Under the pieces are notes generated by a model. The model was not told where the DNA came from. It made no database searches and saw only the letters and a list, made by a program, of their open reading frames with translations. From COMBO-56-21 sp041559015 (GTDB lineage: Archaea; Thermoplasmatota; Thermoplasmata; UBA10834): DNA of 29,582 nucleotides. The position numbers were made by a program, and so were the translations under genes. The stretch covers positions 1 through 29,582 of the forward strand of contig JBFFED010000020.1 in the NCBI GenBank assembly GCA_041559015.1, written 5' to 3'. Of this stretch, positions 6,646-13,570 are shown piece after piece (positions within the stretch are counted from its first letter, which is position 1; the number at the start of each line of letters is the position of its first letter).

Positions 6646-7416
6646 ATGGGAAAGGACGTTGTGGCCGACCTCAAGAAGGACTACATATCCAAGCTCCTCA
6701 TGAAGGACATGAGGGGGGACGGCAGGAAGTTGGACGAGATGCGCCCGCTCACCATCGAGACGAACTTCATCAAGTCGGCCGAGGGGTCTGCAAGGGTCAC
6801 GCTCGGCGAGACGCAGGTGATAGTCGGCGTGAAGCTGATCCTGGGCGAGCCGTTCCCCGACACGCCGAACAGCGGCGTGCTGACGACGAACGCTGAGCTC
6901 ATCCCGATGGCCAGCGAGACTTTCGAGAGCGGCCCGCCGGACCGAGAGGCAATCGAGGTCGCGAGGGTCATCGACAGGGGCATAAGGGAGGGCCACGCGG
7001 TCGACATGAGCAAGCTCGTCGTGGAGGCGGGCAAGGAGGTCTGGATAATGTTCGTGGACGTGCACGTCCTGGACTACGATGGCAACCTGTTCGACGCGGC
7101 CAACATAGGCGCGAACGCGGCGTTCAAGACGGCCGTCGTCCCCGCGAGCAGGCACGGCAAGGGGGAGGACTACCCGCTGCCGGTGCTGCACCAGCCGATA
7201 TCCCTGACAGCCGTGAAGATCGACGGCAAGATACTCGTGGACCCGACGCACGACGAGGAGCGCGTGGCGGACGCGAGGATCACCGTGGCCACGATCGAGA
7301 ACGGCAACCTCTGCGCGATGCAGAAAGGCCTGGAAGGCGCCTTCACGACCGATGAGGTGTTCAAGGTAGTGGACATGTCGCGCAGAGTGGGCGCGGATGT
7401 GCGCTCCAAGTTCTGA
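6646..7416 (+). CDS. rrp42: Exosome subunit Rrp42 (non-catalytic)
   Basis: RNase PH fold partner of Rrp41. The two alternate in the hexameric ring, and Rrp42 lacks the catalytic acidic pair but shapes the RNA path. It has 256 residues. The family features are LLMKDMRGDGRKLDEMRPL near residues 17-36, GSARVTLGETQVIVGVK and a DPTHDEE segment near 200. AGGAGGTGG within the end of rrp41 is its ribosome-binding site, and there is no spacer between the genes, which suits fixed one-to-one production. Confidence 0.95.
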   Translation: MGKDVVADLKKDYISKLLMKDMRGDGRKLDEMRPLTIETNFIKSAEGSARVTLGETQVIVGVKLILGEPFPDTPNSGVLTTNAELIPMASETFESGPPDREAIEVARVIDRGIREGHAVDMSKLVVEAGKEVWIMFVDVHVLDYDGNLFDAANIGANAAFKTAVVPASRHGKGEDYPLPVLHQPISLTAVKIDGKILVDPTHDEERVADARITVATIENGNLCAMQKGLEGAFTTDEVFKVVDMSRRVGADVRSKF

Positions 7417-7431
7417 TAGGACGTGGGACAC

Positions 7432-7746
7432 ATGGCTAGGAGGACCAAGAAGGTCGGCTCGGCGGGAAGGCTGGGCGCGAGGTACGGCGTCAGGATCAGG
7501 AAGAGGATAGCCGCGATTGAGTCGGAGAGCAAGGGCCGGCACGACTGCCCGAAGTGCAAGGGCAGGGCGCTCGTGAGGAAGGCGAACGGCATCTGGGAGT
7601 GCAGGAAGTGCGGCTCCAAGATCGCATCCAGCTCATACATGCCCACCCCGAAGGTGGCAGTCAGGAGAGAGGTGGCAGAGGTGCTCGCGGAGGCTGAGGA
7701 GAAGGAAGAGCGCGTCGAGGAGAGCGAGCCCGAGGAGAACGCTTAG
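7432..7746 (+). CDS. rpl37ae: Large-subunit ribosomal protein L37Ae
   Basis: Zinc-ribbon protein of the 50S subunit; 104 residues with CPKC (C39, C42) and CRKC (C57, C60) forming the zinc site. The N-terminus is basic (MARRTKKVGSAGRLGARYG) as usual. After about residue 70 comes a long acidic Glu-rich tail, making it longer than a typical family member of some 80-90 residues. ATG 7432 is chosen because it begins the conserved N-terminus; GTG 7423 would add three residues. Its place between rrp42 and rpoP is the standard exosome-superoperon order. Confidence 0.93.
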   Translation: MARRTKKVGSAGRLGARYGVRIRKRIAAIESESKGRHDCPKCKGRALVRKANGIWECRKCGSKIASSSYMPTPKVAVRREVAEVLAEAEEKEERVEESEPEENA

Positions 7747-7759
7747 GGGGAGTGAGCGG

Positions 7760-7894
7760 ATGTACAAATGCTCGAAATGCAAGGAGCCCGTGAGGTCGAA
7801 CGTGAACACGGTCGGCCTGCAGTGCGAGAAGTGCGGCTCCAAGGTCTTCTACAAAGAGCGGCCGAACGTCAGGAAGGCGGTCAAGAGCAAATGA
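7760..7894 (+). CDS. rpoP: RNA polymerase subunit P (Rpb12-like)
   Basis: A 44-residue zinc-ribbon protein, MYKCSKCKEPV...LQCEKCGSKVFYKERP, with C-x2-C pairs at residues 4/7 and 22/25. It is the archaeal counterpart of Rpb12, a small subunit that helps assemble the RNA polymerase platform. It starts at ATG 7760 after a GGGGGAG ribosome-binding site. Its final codons overlap the pcc1 start as ATGA (7891-7894). Its position after rpl37ae is conserved in archaea, which supports a gene this short. Confidence 0.93.
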   Translation: MYKCSKCKEPVRSNVNTVGLQCEKCGSKVFYKERPNVRKAVKSK

Positions 7895-8136
7895 CCATGC
7901 CTAGCAGGGCCGAGCTGAGGCTGAGGACCGAGAGCCCGGACGTGGTCGCCGGCGCGCTGTCGCCGGAGATCGCGGAGACGATACCCCGGACCAGGGTACA
8001 GGTCGAAGCGCTTGAGGGCGAGGTGGTCATACGCATCGAAGCGGACGACAATAGCGCGCTCAGAGCGGCCCTCAACTCATATATCAGATGGACCAATGTC
8101 GCGGAGGAGACGGCAAGGGAGGCTAGAGGTAGATGA
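7891..8136 (+). CDS. pcc1: KEOPS complex subunit Pcc1
   Basis: Small dimerising subunit of the KEOPS complex, which with Kae1, Bud32 and Cgi121 makes the t6A37 modification of ANN-decoding tRNAs. It has 81 residues: RAELRLRTESPDVVAGALSP, a beta hairpin EGEVVIRIEADDNSALRAALNSYIRW, and a C-terminal helix, all typical of Pcc1. The start is ATG 7891, overlapping the rpoP stop by four bases; ATG 7897 is two codons further on. The frame stays open upstream but out of frame with rpoP, so that extension is not coding. It overlaps the prefoldin start. Confidence 0.88.
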   Translation: MTMPSRAELRLRTESPDVVAGALSPEIAETIPRTRVQVEALEGEVVIRIEADDNSALRAALNSYIRWTNVAEETAREARGR

Positions 8137-8522
8137 TGGACAACATACCACCGAAGGTTCAGAACCAGATTGCGCAGTTCCAGCAGCTCACGCAGCAGAT
8201 ACAGATGGTGACCACACAGAAGATACAGCTTGAGGCCACCGTGCGGGAGCTCGAGAAGACCATCCAGGAGCTCGAGAAGACAGCGGACGAGAACGCAGTA
8301 TTCAGGAACGTGGGCTCACTGCTCATACAGGTCAAGGACAGGCCCGCGCTCATAGCCGAGTTCAAGGAGCAGAAGGAGACCAACGAGGTACGCGTGAAGA
8401 CTCTCGACCGGCAGGACAAGCACCTGAGGGAGAGGCACAAGAGCCTCCAGGAACAGATCACGCAGGCCCTCCAGGGGCCAGGTTCTGCTGCCGAGGCGAA
8501 GCCGGAAGGCGACGCCGCGTAG
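8133..8522 (+). CDS. pfdB: Prefoldin beta subunit
   Basis: Beta subunit of the hexameric prefoldin chaperone (two alpha, four beta), which holds unfolded proteins in its coiled-coil tentacles for the thermosome. It has 129 residues: NIPPKVQNQIAQFQQLTQQIQ opens the first coiled coil, a short beta hairpin AVFRNVGSLLIQV lies in the middle, and a second helix ends in an Ala/Glu tail. ATG 8133 and ATG 8136 are adjacent. GAGGT at 8126-8130 is better spaced for 8136, which would make TGATG with the pcc1 stop. Last gene of the superoperon. Confidence 0.93.
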   Translation: MMDNIPPKVQNQIAQFQQLTQQIQMVTTQKIQLEATVRELEKTIQELEKTADENAVFRNVGSLLIQVKDRPALIAEFKEQKETNEVRVKTLDRQDKHLRERHKSLQEQITQALQGPGSAAEAKPEGDAA

Positions 8523-8530
8523 GATCCCTG

Positions 8531-8556
8531 GAAACTCCTTCCTTCAACCCTTTCTT
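8531..8556 (+). terminator. Pyrimidine-rich tract after the exosome operon
   Basis: A C/T-rich run (CTCCTTCCTTCAACCCTTTCTT) follows the prefoldin stop and precedes the next promoter. Archaeal termination often needs only pyrimidine/T-rich DNA, so this is a plausible end point. No hairpin is evident. Confidence 0.35.
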
Positions 8557-8563
8557 GAGCATC

Positions 8564-8572
8564 TATTTTATA
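8564..8572 (+). promoter_or_regulatory. TATA box for the DHH phosphoesterase gene
   Basis: TATTTTATA, the only AT-rich stretch in this gap. Its centre is about 28 bases before GTG 8596, so a normal start distance gives a leaderless message from that GTG rather than from TTG 8578. Confidence 0.6.
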
Positions 8573-8595
8573 GGTCGTTGTTTCTGACACTCCCC

Positions 8596-9558
8596 GTGCT
8601 CTCCAGCATCGCGGAGGAGTTGTCGAAGGACGGCGGGACGCTCGTGCTCCTGCACGGGAACGCGGATCCCGATGCGCTGTCCAGCGCCTTCGCGGTCCAG
8701 CGGTCGTTCCCCGGAGTCGTCATAGGCGTCCCCGGAGGAATGGACAGGGTCGCGAAGCTGCTCGCCAAGGAACTGGACATCGCGACCGTCGAGGACGTCT
8801 CCGGTGTCAAGGCAGAACGAATCCTCATACTGGACACGTCTGGGCCCGAGCAGCTGAACGGCGAGTTCGACATCTCGAACGCGATAGTAGTGGACCACCA
8901 TACCAGGAACGAGAAGTGGTCTGGCGCCTCGATGTACCATTGCGACGACTCCAGGAGTTCCTGCTCTGAGATAGTCTTCGAGCTGCTCAATGAGGCAGGG
9001 CGAGAGGTGACCAAGGAGGTCGCTCTCGCACTCATGTTCGGCATTCTCACGGACACGGGGTACTTCAAGTTCGCGAAGCCCTCGACGCTCGTCGCGTTCT
9101 CGGAGCTGATGGCCCTGCACGGCTCACAGATGGACGAGGCCATGGGGCTCGTGTACGCGGACGAGGACATATCCGAGCGCGTCTCCCAGCTCAAAGGCGC
9201 TCAGAGGCTCAAGTACTGGAAGCTGGGAGAGTACATAGTGGCCGCGTCCCAAGGGAGCGCGTTCGAGGCTTCCGTGTGCAAGGCGCTCCTTGACCTGGGA
9301 GCGGACATCGCCTTCGTAGGTTCGCAGAGGGGCGAGATGTTCAGGATCAGCGGCAGGGCGACTCAGGCCGTCGTGAGGAGGGGCGTGCACCTAGGCAAGC
9401 TCATGGGTGACGTCGGGGCGGAGACGACGAACGGAGGCGGCGGACACCCGGGAGCCGCGGGCATAACGGGCACGGGCGACGTGGAGGCCATACTGAACAT
9501 ATGCGTCGATAACTCGCTCAGGCTCCTCAGGAAGATGGTCTCATCTGGTGACAGATAG
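8596..9558 (+). CDS. DHH-family phosphoesterase (RecJ/NrnA-like)
   Basis: Metal-dependent phosphoesterase of the DHH/DHHA1 class; 320 residues from GTG 8596. All motifs are present: HGNADPDALSSA (motif I), ILDTSG (II), VDHHTRNEKW (III), GILTDTGYF (IV), and the DHHA1 substrate loop GGGGHPGAAG near the C-terminus. Relatives degrade short RNA/DNA oligonucleotides, pAp or single-stranded DNA, and the exact substrate cannot be read here. TTG 8578 would add six residues, but the TATA box favours a leaderless GTG 8596. A DHH gene near prefoldin is a common archaeal arrangement. Its end overlaps the end of tyrS by 18 bp on the opposite strand. Confidence 0.88.
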   Translation: MLSSIAEELSKDGGTLVLLHGNADPDALSSAFAVQRSFPGVVIGVPGGMDRVAKLLAKELDIATVEDVSGVKAERILILDTSGPEQLNGEFDISNAIVVDHHTRNEKWSGASMYHCDDSRSSCSEIVFELLNEAGREVTKEVALALMFGILTDTGYFKFAKPSTLVAFSELMALHGSQMDEAMGLVYADEDISERVSQLKGAQRLKYWKLGEYIVAASQGSAFEASVCKALLDLGADIAFVGSQRGEMFRISGRATQAVVRRGVHLGKLMGDVGAETTNGGGGHPGAAGITGTGDVEAILNICVDNSLRLLRKMVSSGDR

Positions 9559-10584
9559 CGCCTTGACCATGTCGAGGTTCTTAGGGTTCTCCTCGAAGTA
9601 CTTCCTGACGGGCGCGAGCACCTCGGAGATCGAATCCGCCGCGCCCTTCTTCAGGTCCTGCGGGTGCAGCTTGCCGGACGAATACGCCTGAATCAACTCG
9701 TCCATCGTCTTGAACTCGACCGGGCCGCCGTACTTCACCGAGCGCTCTATCCTGAGCTGATCGAGCTTGGGGAATGTGACCAGGCGCACCATGTCGAGCA
9801 CCGGGTTCCCCTCGGCCTCAGGTGGGCAGAAGGCGCCCTTGAGCTTCTTCGATATCTCCGCAGGCGAGTCGTGCAGGAAGACCGCGCTGTTCGGGGTGCT
9901 CTTGGACATCTTCGCCTCGACGGGGTCCATCCGACCTCCTCCCGTCAGGCTGGACAGTAGCGGGGTGTGCAGCGCGATCGGCTTCCTCCAGCCGAGCTTC
10001 TCCGCCGCGTCCCTCGCGAGCATGTGCGCCCTCCTCTGGTCCATCCCGGCAAGGGCGATGTCCACGCCGAGCTCGAAGATATCCGCCGCCTGCATCGGCG
10101 GGTACATCATCTTGGACGCGTCGATCTCTGCCTCGTTCTCCGTCCGGCCCATGATCGTCATCGCCCTCTTGATGCGAGTCAACGAACTCGCCTTCGCGAT
10201 CCGCACGAACTTCTCCCAGTAGGCCGCATGGTCGCACAGGTCGCTCGCCCAGACGAACTTGACGGAGTCCTTCACGCCAAGCGCGAGGAAGCACTCCTTG
10301 AGGTACTCGCCGCAGACCTGGATGTTCTCCAAGCTCCCGCCCAGCTTGTCGTTTATCAGCGCGTGCCAGTCGGCGAGGAAGACGGTGACCTCGACTCCCG
10401 CGTCCTGCAGGTCCCTTATCTTGGCGGCCGTGATTATCTGCCCTGCGTGGACGAACCCGCTCGGCTCGTAACCGATGTACGCTGTAGGCCTCTCCTTGGT
10501 CTCGAAGAGCGACCTGAGCTCCTCGGGAGTCACTATCTCAAGAGCGTTCCTCGAGGCGAGTTCCACCTTGGAGTCGACGTCCAT
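9541..10584 (-). CDS. tyrS: Tyrosyl-tRNA synthetase
   Basis: Class I aminoacyl-tRNA synthetase of archaeal type, 347 residues, lacking the S4-like domain of bacterial TyrRS. Tyrosine-binding residues are recognisable: Y36 in TAYIGYEPSG, and Y161, Q165 and D168 in MMYPPMQAAD. The KMSKS loop is intact at 225-229. The HIGH motif reads HAGQ (46-49), so the second histidine is glutamine. The C-terminal anticodon-binding part has the family LHPQDLKKG...EVLAPVRKYF. It starts at ATG 10584 and is divergent from the histone-fold gene. Confidence 0.93.
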   Translation of the reverse strand: MDVDSKVELASRNALEIVTPEELRSLFETKERPTAYIGYEPSGFVHAGQIITAAKIRDLQDAGVEVTVFLADWHALINDKLGGSLENIQVCGEYLKECFLALGVKDSVKFVWASDLCDHAAYWEKFVRIAKASSLTRIKRAMTIMGRTENEAEIDASKMMYPPMQAADIFELGVDIALAGMDQRRAHMLARDAAEKLGWRKPIALHTPLLSSLTGGGRMDPVEAKMSKSTPNSAVFLHDSPAEISKKLKGAFCPPEAEGNPVLDMVRLVTFPKLDQLRIERSVKYGGPVEFKTMDELIQAYSSGKLHPQDLKKGAADSISEVLAPVRKYFEENPKNLDMVKALSVTR

Positions 10585-10720
10585 TCCTGTGCCCTGTCCC
10601 GGTAGAAGCCTTGGCGGAAAAAAGCTTTGGGTAGCCGAACCACCGCGGACAAGAAGAAAGCGTTAAGAAGCACGCCTGCGTTAGCACTAGCCCGCAGCGG
10701 GCGTCAGTCGGGGGGAGTAA
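10585..10720. promoter_or_regulatory. Divergent promoter region of tyrS and the histone-fold gene
   Basis: On the minus strand CTTTTTTC (10617-10624) is a weak TATA candidate about 36 bases before the tyrS start. On the plus strand GTTAAG (10662-10667) is a weak candidate for the histone-fold gene, whose ribosome-binding site GGGGGAG is at 10711-10717. Neither box is close to consensus. No RNA gene is seen. Confidence 0.35.
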
Positions 10721-10915
10721 ATGAAGGTCTCGGCCTTGCGTAACGGGAAGATGGTCATCAAGGTCTCGGATGTGAAGGAGGTCGCAGGAGAGGGCATCCG
10801 GATCTCGGAGGAGTTCTACTACGAGCTGGACGAGCGCGTGCACGAGATGATCGAGAGTGCCGCGAGGCGGGCTAAGAAGAACGGGCGCAGGACCCTGAAA
10901 CCGTACGACCTTTGA
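10721..10915 (+). CDS. Small histone-fold protein (DUF1931/NFYB-HAP3-like)
   Basis: A 64-residue protein with a short basic start, the segment EGIRISEEFYYELDERVHEMIESAARRAKKNG, and an end RRTLKPYDL that matches the last helix and loop of histone folds (compare the GRKTV...EDI ends of archaeal histones). The pattern resembles the single-histone-fold DUF1931 family more than canonical HMf-type histones, since it is not preceded by the usual first helix. A DNA-binding dimer is likely but not shown. A strong SD precedes ATG 10721. The TGA stop overlaps a possible TTG start of the radical SAM gene. Confidence 0.7.
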   Translation: MKVSALRNGKMVIKVSDVKEVAGEGIRISEEFYYELDERVHEMIESAARRAKKNGRRTLKPYDL

Positions 10916-10944
10916 AGGCCCGGGAAGATTCTGCTGGTATCGAG

Positions 10945-11979
10945 ATGGAGACCAAGGGCGAGAGCCACGGGCATCGCGGGCGGGGAAGGCGCAGGGACCT
11001 CGAGCACCCAGCCTCCGCCTGGAGGGAGAAGGAGCTTGTGGACGGGAAGCTCGTCGATGTCGGGGTGCTCATACTGCAGACCGGCGGCTGCAGCCACTTC
11101 CACGGGGGAGGGTGCTCGATGTGCGGGTACAATTTCGGACCGCGAGTCGAGGTGCCCTCTTCCAGCGTACTCAAACAGTTCCAGAACGGCCTCAAGGGCC
11201 TGGGAGAGATCGGGTTCCTGAAGCTCTACACCTCGGGTTCATTCCTGGACGGGGATGAGATAGACGCCGAAGTGACGGATACCATCCTCAGGACCTGCAA
11301 GGACCACGGTCTCAGGCTACTATTCGAGACACGTCCGGAATACGTCACGCCCGCTCGAATCGGGCGACTGCTCTTCCTCCACGAGGACATCGAAGTGGCG
11401 CTCGGGCTCGAGAGCGCGAACGACGCGGTGCTCAAGTGCTCCATCAACAAGGGGTTCGCGGTCAAGGACTACGACCGTGCGACGGAGACGCTTCGCGAGA
11501 GGGATGTGGACATCAGGACCTATGTCCTCCTCAAGCCACCCTTCCTCACAGAGGCGGAGGCGATGAGGGACTCCATCGCCACCATGGCGCACGCCGCGGA
11601 GGTGAGCAAGACCCTGTCGCTCAACCCAGTCAACGTCCAGAAGGGCACTCTGGTGGAGAGCCTGTGGAGGTCGTGGTCGTACAGGCCCCCGTGGCTGTGG
11701 AGCGTGCTCGAAGTGCTCAGGTCGACAAAGGGGCTGGGGGCGAAGGTGGTGTGCGACCCCACGGGCGGGGGCAGGGAGAGGGGGGCGCACAACTGCGGCA
11801 GGTGCGATGAGGTCATACTGGATTCCATCCGAGGGTTCTCACAGTCCCAGGACCAGTCGCGACTGGGAGCGCCGGAGTGCGACTGCAGAAGAATCTGGGA
11901 GAGCGTCTTGGACCTCGAGCCTTTCGTCGCGGACGGCACCGTCGACCTCCAAAGGTTTTTCAGGCGGCAGCGAGCTTAA
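10945..11979 (+). CDS. raSEA: Archaeosine biosynthesis radical SAM enzyme (RaSEA-like)
   Basis: Radical SAM protein of 344 residues. The iron-sulfur cysteines are C49, C57 and C60 in TGGCSHFHGGGCSMCGYNF (C-x7-C-x2-C). Downstream are GFLKLYTSGSFLD, FETRPEYVT and VALGLESANDAVL, typical of the Elp3-related radical SAM group. RaSEA acts with ArcS to turn lysine-modified preQ0 at tRNA position 15 into archaeosine. Late cysteines NCGRCDE and CDCRR may bind metal. The start is uncertain: ATG 10945 is used here, while TTG 10912 would overlap the histone-fold stop. Neither has a clear SD. The partner ArcS and TGT genes are not in the window. Confidence 0.8.
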   Translation: METKGESHGHRGRGRRRDLEHPASAWREKELVDGKLVDVGVLILQTGGCSHFHGGGCSMCGYNFGPRVEVPSSSVLKQFQNGLKGLGEIGFLKLYTSGSFLDGDEIDAEVTDTILRTCKDHGLRLLFETRPEYVTPARIGRLLFLHEDIEVALGLESANDAVLKCSINKGFAVKDYDRATETLRERDVDIRTYVLLKPPFLTEAEAMRDSIATMAHAAEVSKTLSLNPVNVQKGTLVESLWRSWSYRPPWLWSVLEVLRSTKGLGAKVVCDPTGGGRERGAHNCGRCDEVILDSIRGFSQSQDQSRLGAPECDCRRIWESVLDLEPFVADGTVDLQRFFRRQRA

Positions 11980-11997
11980 ACCCCTCAAGGTGACGGG

Positions 11998-12318
11998 ATG
12001 CAGGAATACGACATCAAGAGAGGGTCACAGGACAACCTTAGACCGGAGAACCTGAGGGCGATGATGAAGGACATCTTCGGCAGCGTCGATGAGAAGGACG
12101 GGAAGCTCGTCTCCAGTTACGGCGCCCTCAAGCAGCTTGCGGTCTGGCCTGGGAAGAAGACCCTCTTCGTGGACACTCAGATGGATCCCTCGGTGCCCAA
12201 CGATATCGCGGCGAGCACGATCAAGGCGTACAACACCTTCCTGGAGAGGGCCACGGGCCTGACGGCCAAGGAGCGCGGCAAGAGGGCGCAGAAGAAGGCC
12301 AAGGAAGGGAAGCTCTGA
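11998..12318 (+). CDS. Conserved archaeal protein, DUF5611-like
   Basis: A 106-residue soluble protein without signal peptide or membrane segments. It opens MQEYDIKRG, has a beta-rich middle (DGKLVSSYGALKQLAVWPGKKTLFVDTQMDP) and closes with a helix and basic tail (FLERATGLTAKERGKRAQKKAKEGKL). This matches my recollection of DUF5611, a family of unknown function in Thermoplasmatota and some methanogens; a profile search would settle it. AAGGTGA lies just before ATG 11998. It is followed at once by a GC hairpin. Confidence 0.65.
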   Translation: MQEYDIKRGSQDNLRPENLRAMMKDIFGSVDEKDGKLVSSYGALKQLAVWPGKKTLFVDTQMDPSVPNDIAASTIKAYNTFLERATGLTAKERGKRAQKKAKEGKL

Positions 12319-12323
12319 CCCAC

Positions 12324-12343
12324 ACCGGCCTGGCGAAGCCGGT
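12324..12343 (+). terminator. GC hairpin after the DUF5611-like gene
   Basis: ACCGGC (12324-12329) pairs exactly with GCCGGT (12338-12343) around an 8-nt loop, starting six bases after the stop. It lies just upstream of the L3 TATA box and probably insulates the ribosomal operon from read-through. A short T run (GTTT) follows. Confidence 0.5.
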
Positions 12344-12347
12344 CACG

Positions 12348-12355
12348 TTTATATA
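12348..12355 (+). promoter_or_regulatory. TATA box of the S10/spc superoperon
   Basis: TTTATATA, a full consensus archaeal TATA box. It predicts transcript start near 12378-12382. No other good TATA box is seen before the end of cbf5, so this one probably drives most of the 16.6-kb operon. Confidence 0.75.
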
Positions 12356-12379
12356 CCAGCAGCCCATTCAGCGGGATTG

Positions 12380-12564
12380 CGATACCTGAGGCGGTATCGG
12401 CCAGACGCCGTCTGGGCAATGCCACGCGCAACCCATCACTCGCGCCGAAACATGTTTTCAGGCGTGAAAGAGGCGTCACGGCCGAGTAACGAAGCCTCTC
12501 GGACGCTGTGCTCGAACATTCGAGTTCCACAGCTAGGTCTATCGACCCGAGATGAGGGATACCG
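12380..12564 (+). promoter_or_regulatory. Structured 185-nt leader of the ribosomal operon
   Basis: Five hairpins follow one another. H1: CGATACC/GGTATCG, 12380-12386/12393-12399. H2: CCAGAC/GTCTGG, 12401-12406/12410-12415. H3: 12440-12450/12456-12467 with one bulge and a CATGT loop. H4: AGAGGC/GCCTCT, 12469-12474/12494-12499. H5: GCTGTG/CACAGC, 12505-12510/12528-12533, plus CTCGA/TCGAG inside. CGGTATC (12392-12398), mostly the H1 right arm, is also exactly complementary to GATACCG (12558-12564), between the SD GAGGG (12554-12558) and the L3 ATG. The two pairings exclude each other, so translation control is plausible. No known leader class is recognised. Confidence 0.6.
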
Positions 12565-13566
12565 ATGCCAACGACAAGAAGACCAAGACACGGCTCAAGA
12601 GGGTACTCGCCCCGCAAGAGGGCGCAGAGCCCGACCGCCAGAATATCGACCTGGCCCGAGGGAGGAGACGGAGTCAGACTCCAGGGGTTCGCAGGTTACA
12701 AAGCAGGCATGACCCACGCCTTCGTGGTGGACTACAGGCCCAGGAGCGACACGTCTGGACAGGAGGTCCAGATTCCGGTGACGGTTCTTGAGGTCCCCCC
12801 GATGAGGGTGTGCGGCGTGAGATTCTACCAGGACACCGCCTACGGCAGGAAGGCCGTGGGAGAGGTCTGGGCCAAGAACATCGAGAAGGAGCTGGCCCGG
12901 AGGCTCCCGATCCCGAAAGAGTACGATGAGAAGGCGGGATGGGCGAACGCTGAGAAGCTGGAGTACGACGACATCAGGGCGCTCGTGTACACGCAGCCGA
13001 CGCTCGTGACCGGCATCCCGAAGAAGAGGCCGGAGCTGATGGAGATACGGATCGGCGGGGGCAAGATGCAGGAGCGGCTGGACTATGCGAAGGCCTCTCT
13101 CGGCAAGGCAGTGAGTTTCAAGGACTTCACCAAGGAAGGCGAGATGGTCGACGTCGCGTCGGTCACCAAGGGCAGGGGCTGGCAGGGCGTGACCAAGAGA
13201 TGGGGCACTAAGCTGCTGATACACAAGAACAGCAAGCACAGGCGGCTGATCGGCACGTTGGGAACCAAGAGGCCCAACTATGTGAGGCCGACCGTGCCCC
13301 AAGGAGGCCAGATGGGCTATCACCAGCGGACCGAGCTGAACAAGCGTGTCCTCAAGATAGGCGACAAGGGTGAGGAGATCACCCCGAAGGGCGGGTTCCT
13401 GCACTATGGCGTCGTGAGGAACAGCTATGTCGTGCTCCACGGCACCGTGCCCGGGCCGTCCAAGAGGCTCGTGCGCATGCGCGAGCCCGTGAGACAGCAC
13501 TTCGTGAAGCTCTCGGAGCCGCCGCAGATAACCTTCGTATCGCTTGAATCAAAACAGGGAGCGTGA
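12565..13566 (+). CDS. rpl3: Ribosomal protein L3
   Basis: 50S protein that reaches toward the peptidyl-transferase centre and starts large-subunit assembly; 333 residues, the archaeal length. The basic N-terminus RRPRHGSRGYSPRKRA is at residues 5-20. Further on are KGFAGYKAGMTH-like LQGFAGYKAGMTH and the RGWQGVTKRWG loop near 210 that approaches the rRNA active site. The start is ATG 12565, with GAGGG six bases upstream. It is the first gene of the superoperon and is preceded by the structured leader. Confidence 0.97.
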   Translation: MPTTRRPRHGSRGYSPRKRAQSPTARISTWPEGGDGVRLQGFAGYKAGMTHAFVVDYRPRSDTSGQEVQIPVTVLEVPPMRVCGVRFYQDTAYGRKAVGEVWAKNIEKELARRLPIPKEYDEKAGWANAEKLEYDDIRALVYTQPTLVTGIPKKRPELMEIRIGGGKMQERLDYAKASLGKAVSFKDFTKEGEMVDVASVTKGRGWQGVTKRWGTKLLIHKNSKHRRLIGTLGTKRPNYVRPTVPQGGQMGYHQRTELNKRVLKIGDKGEEITPKGGFLHYGVVRNSYVVLHGTVPGPSKRLVRMREPVRQHFVKLSEPPQITFVSLESKQGA

Positions 13567-13570
13567 CCTT

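Noticed and set aside
5437..7542. A 701-codon open frame on the minus strand opposite rrp4, rrp41 and rrp42
   Set aside because: It is antisense to three well-recognised genes and rich in Arg, His, Leu and Asp. It shows no domain motif and is expected from strong GC bias at third positions.
12505..12533. TTCGAGTTCC in the L3 leader, resembling a tRNA T arm
   Set aside because: No acceptor stem, D arm or anticodon arm can be placed around it. The bases fit better in hairpin H5 of the leader.
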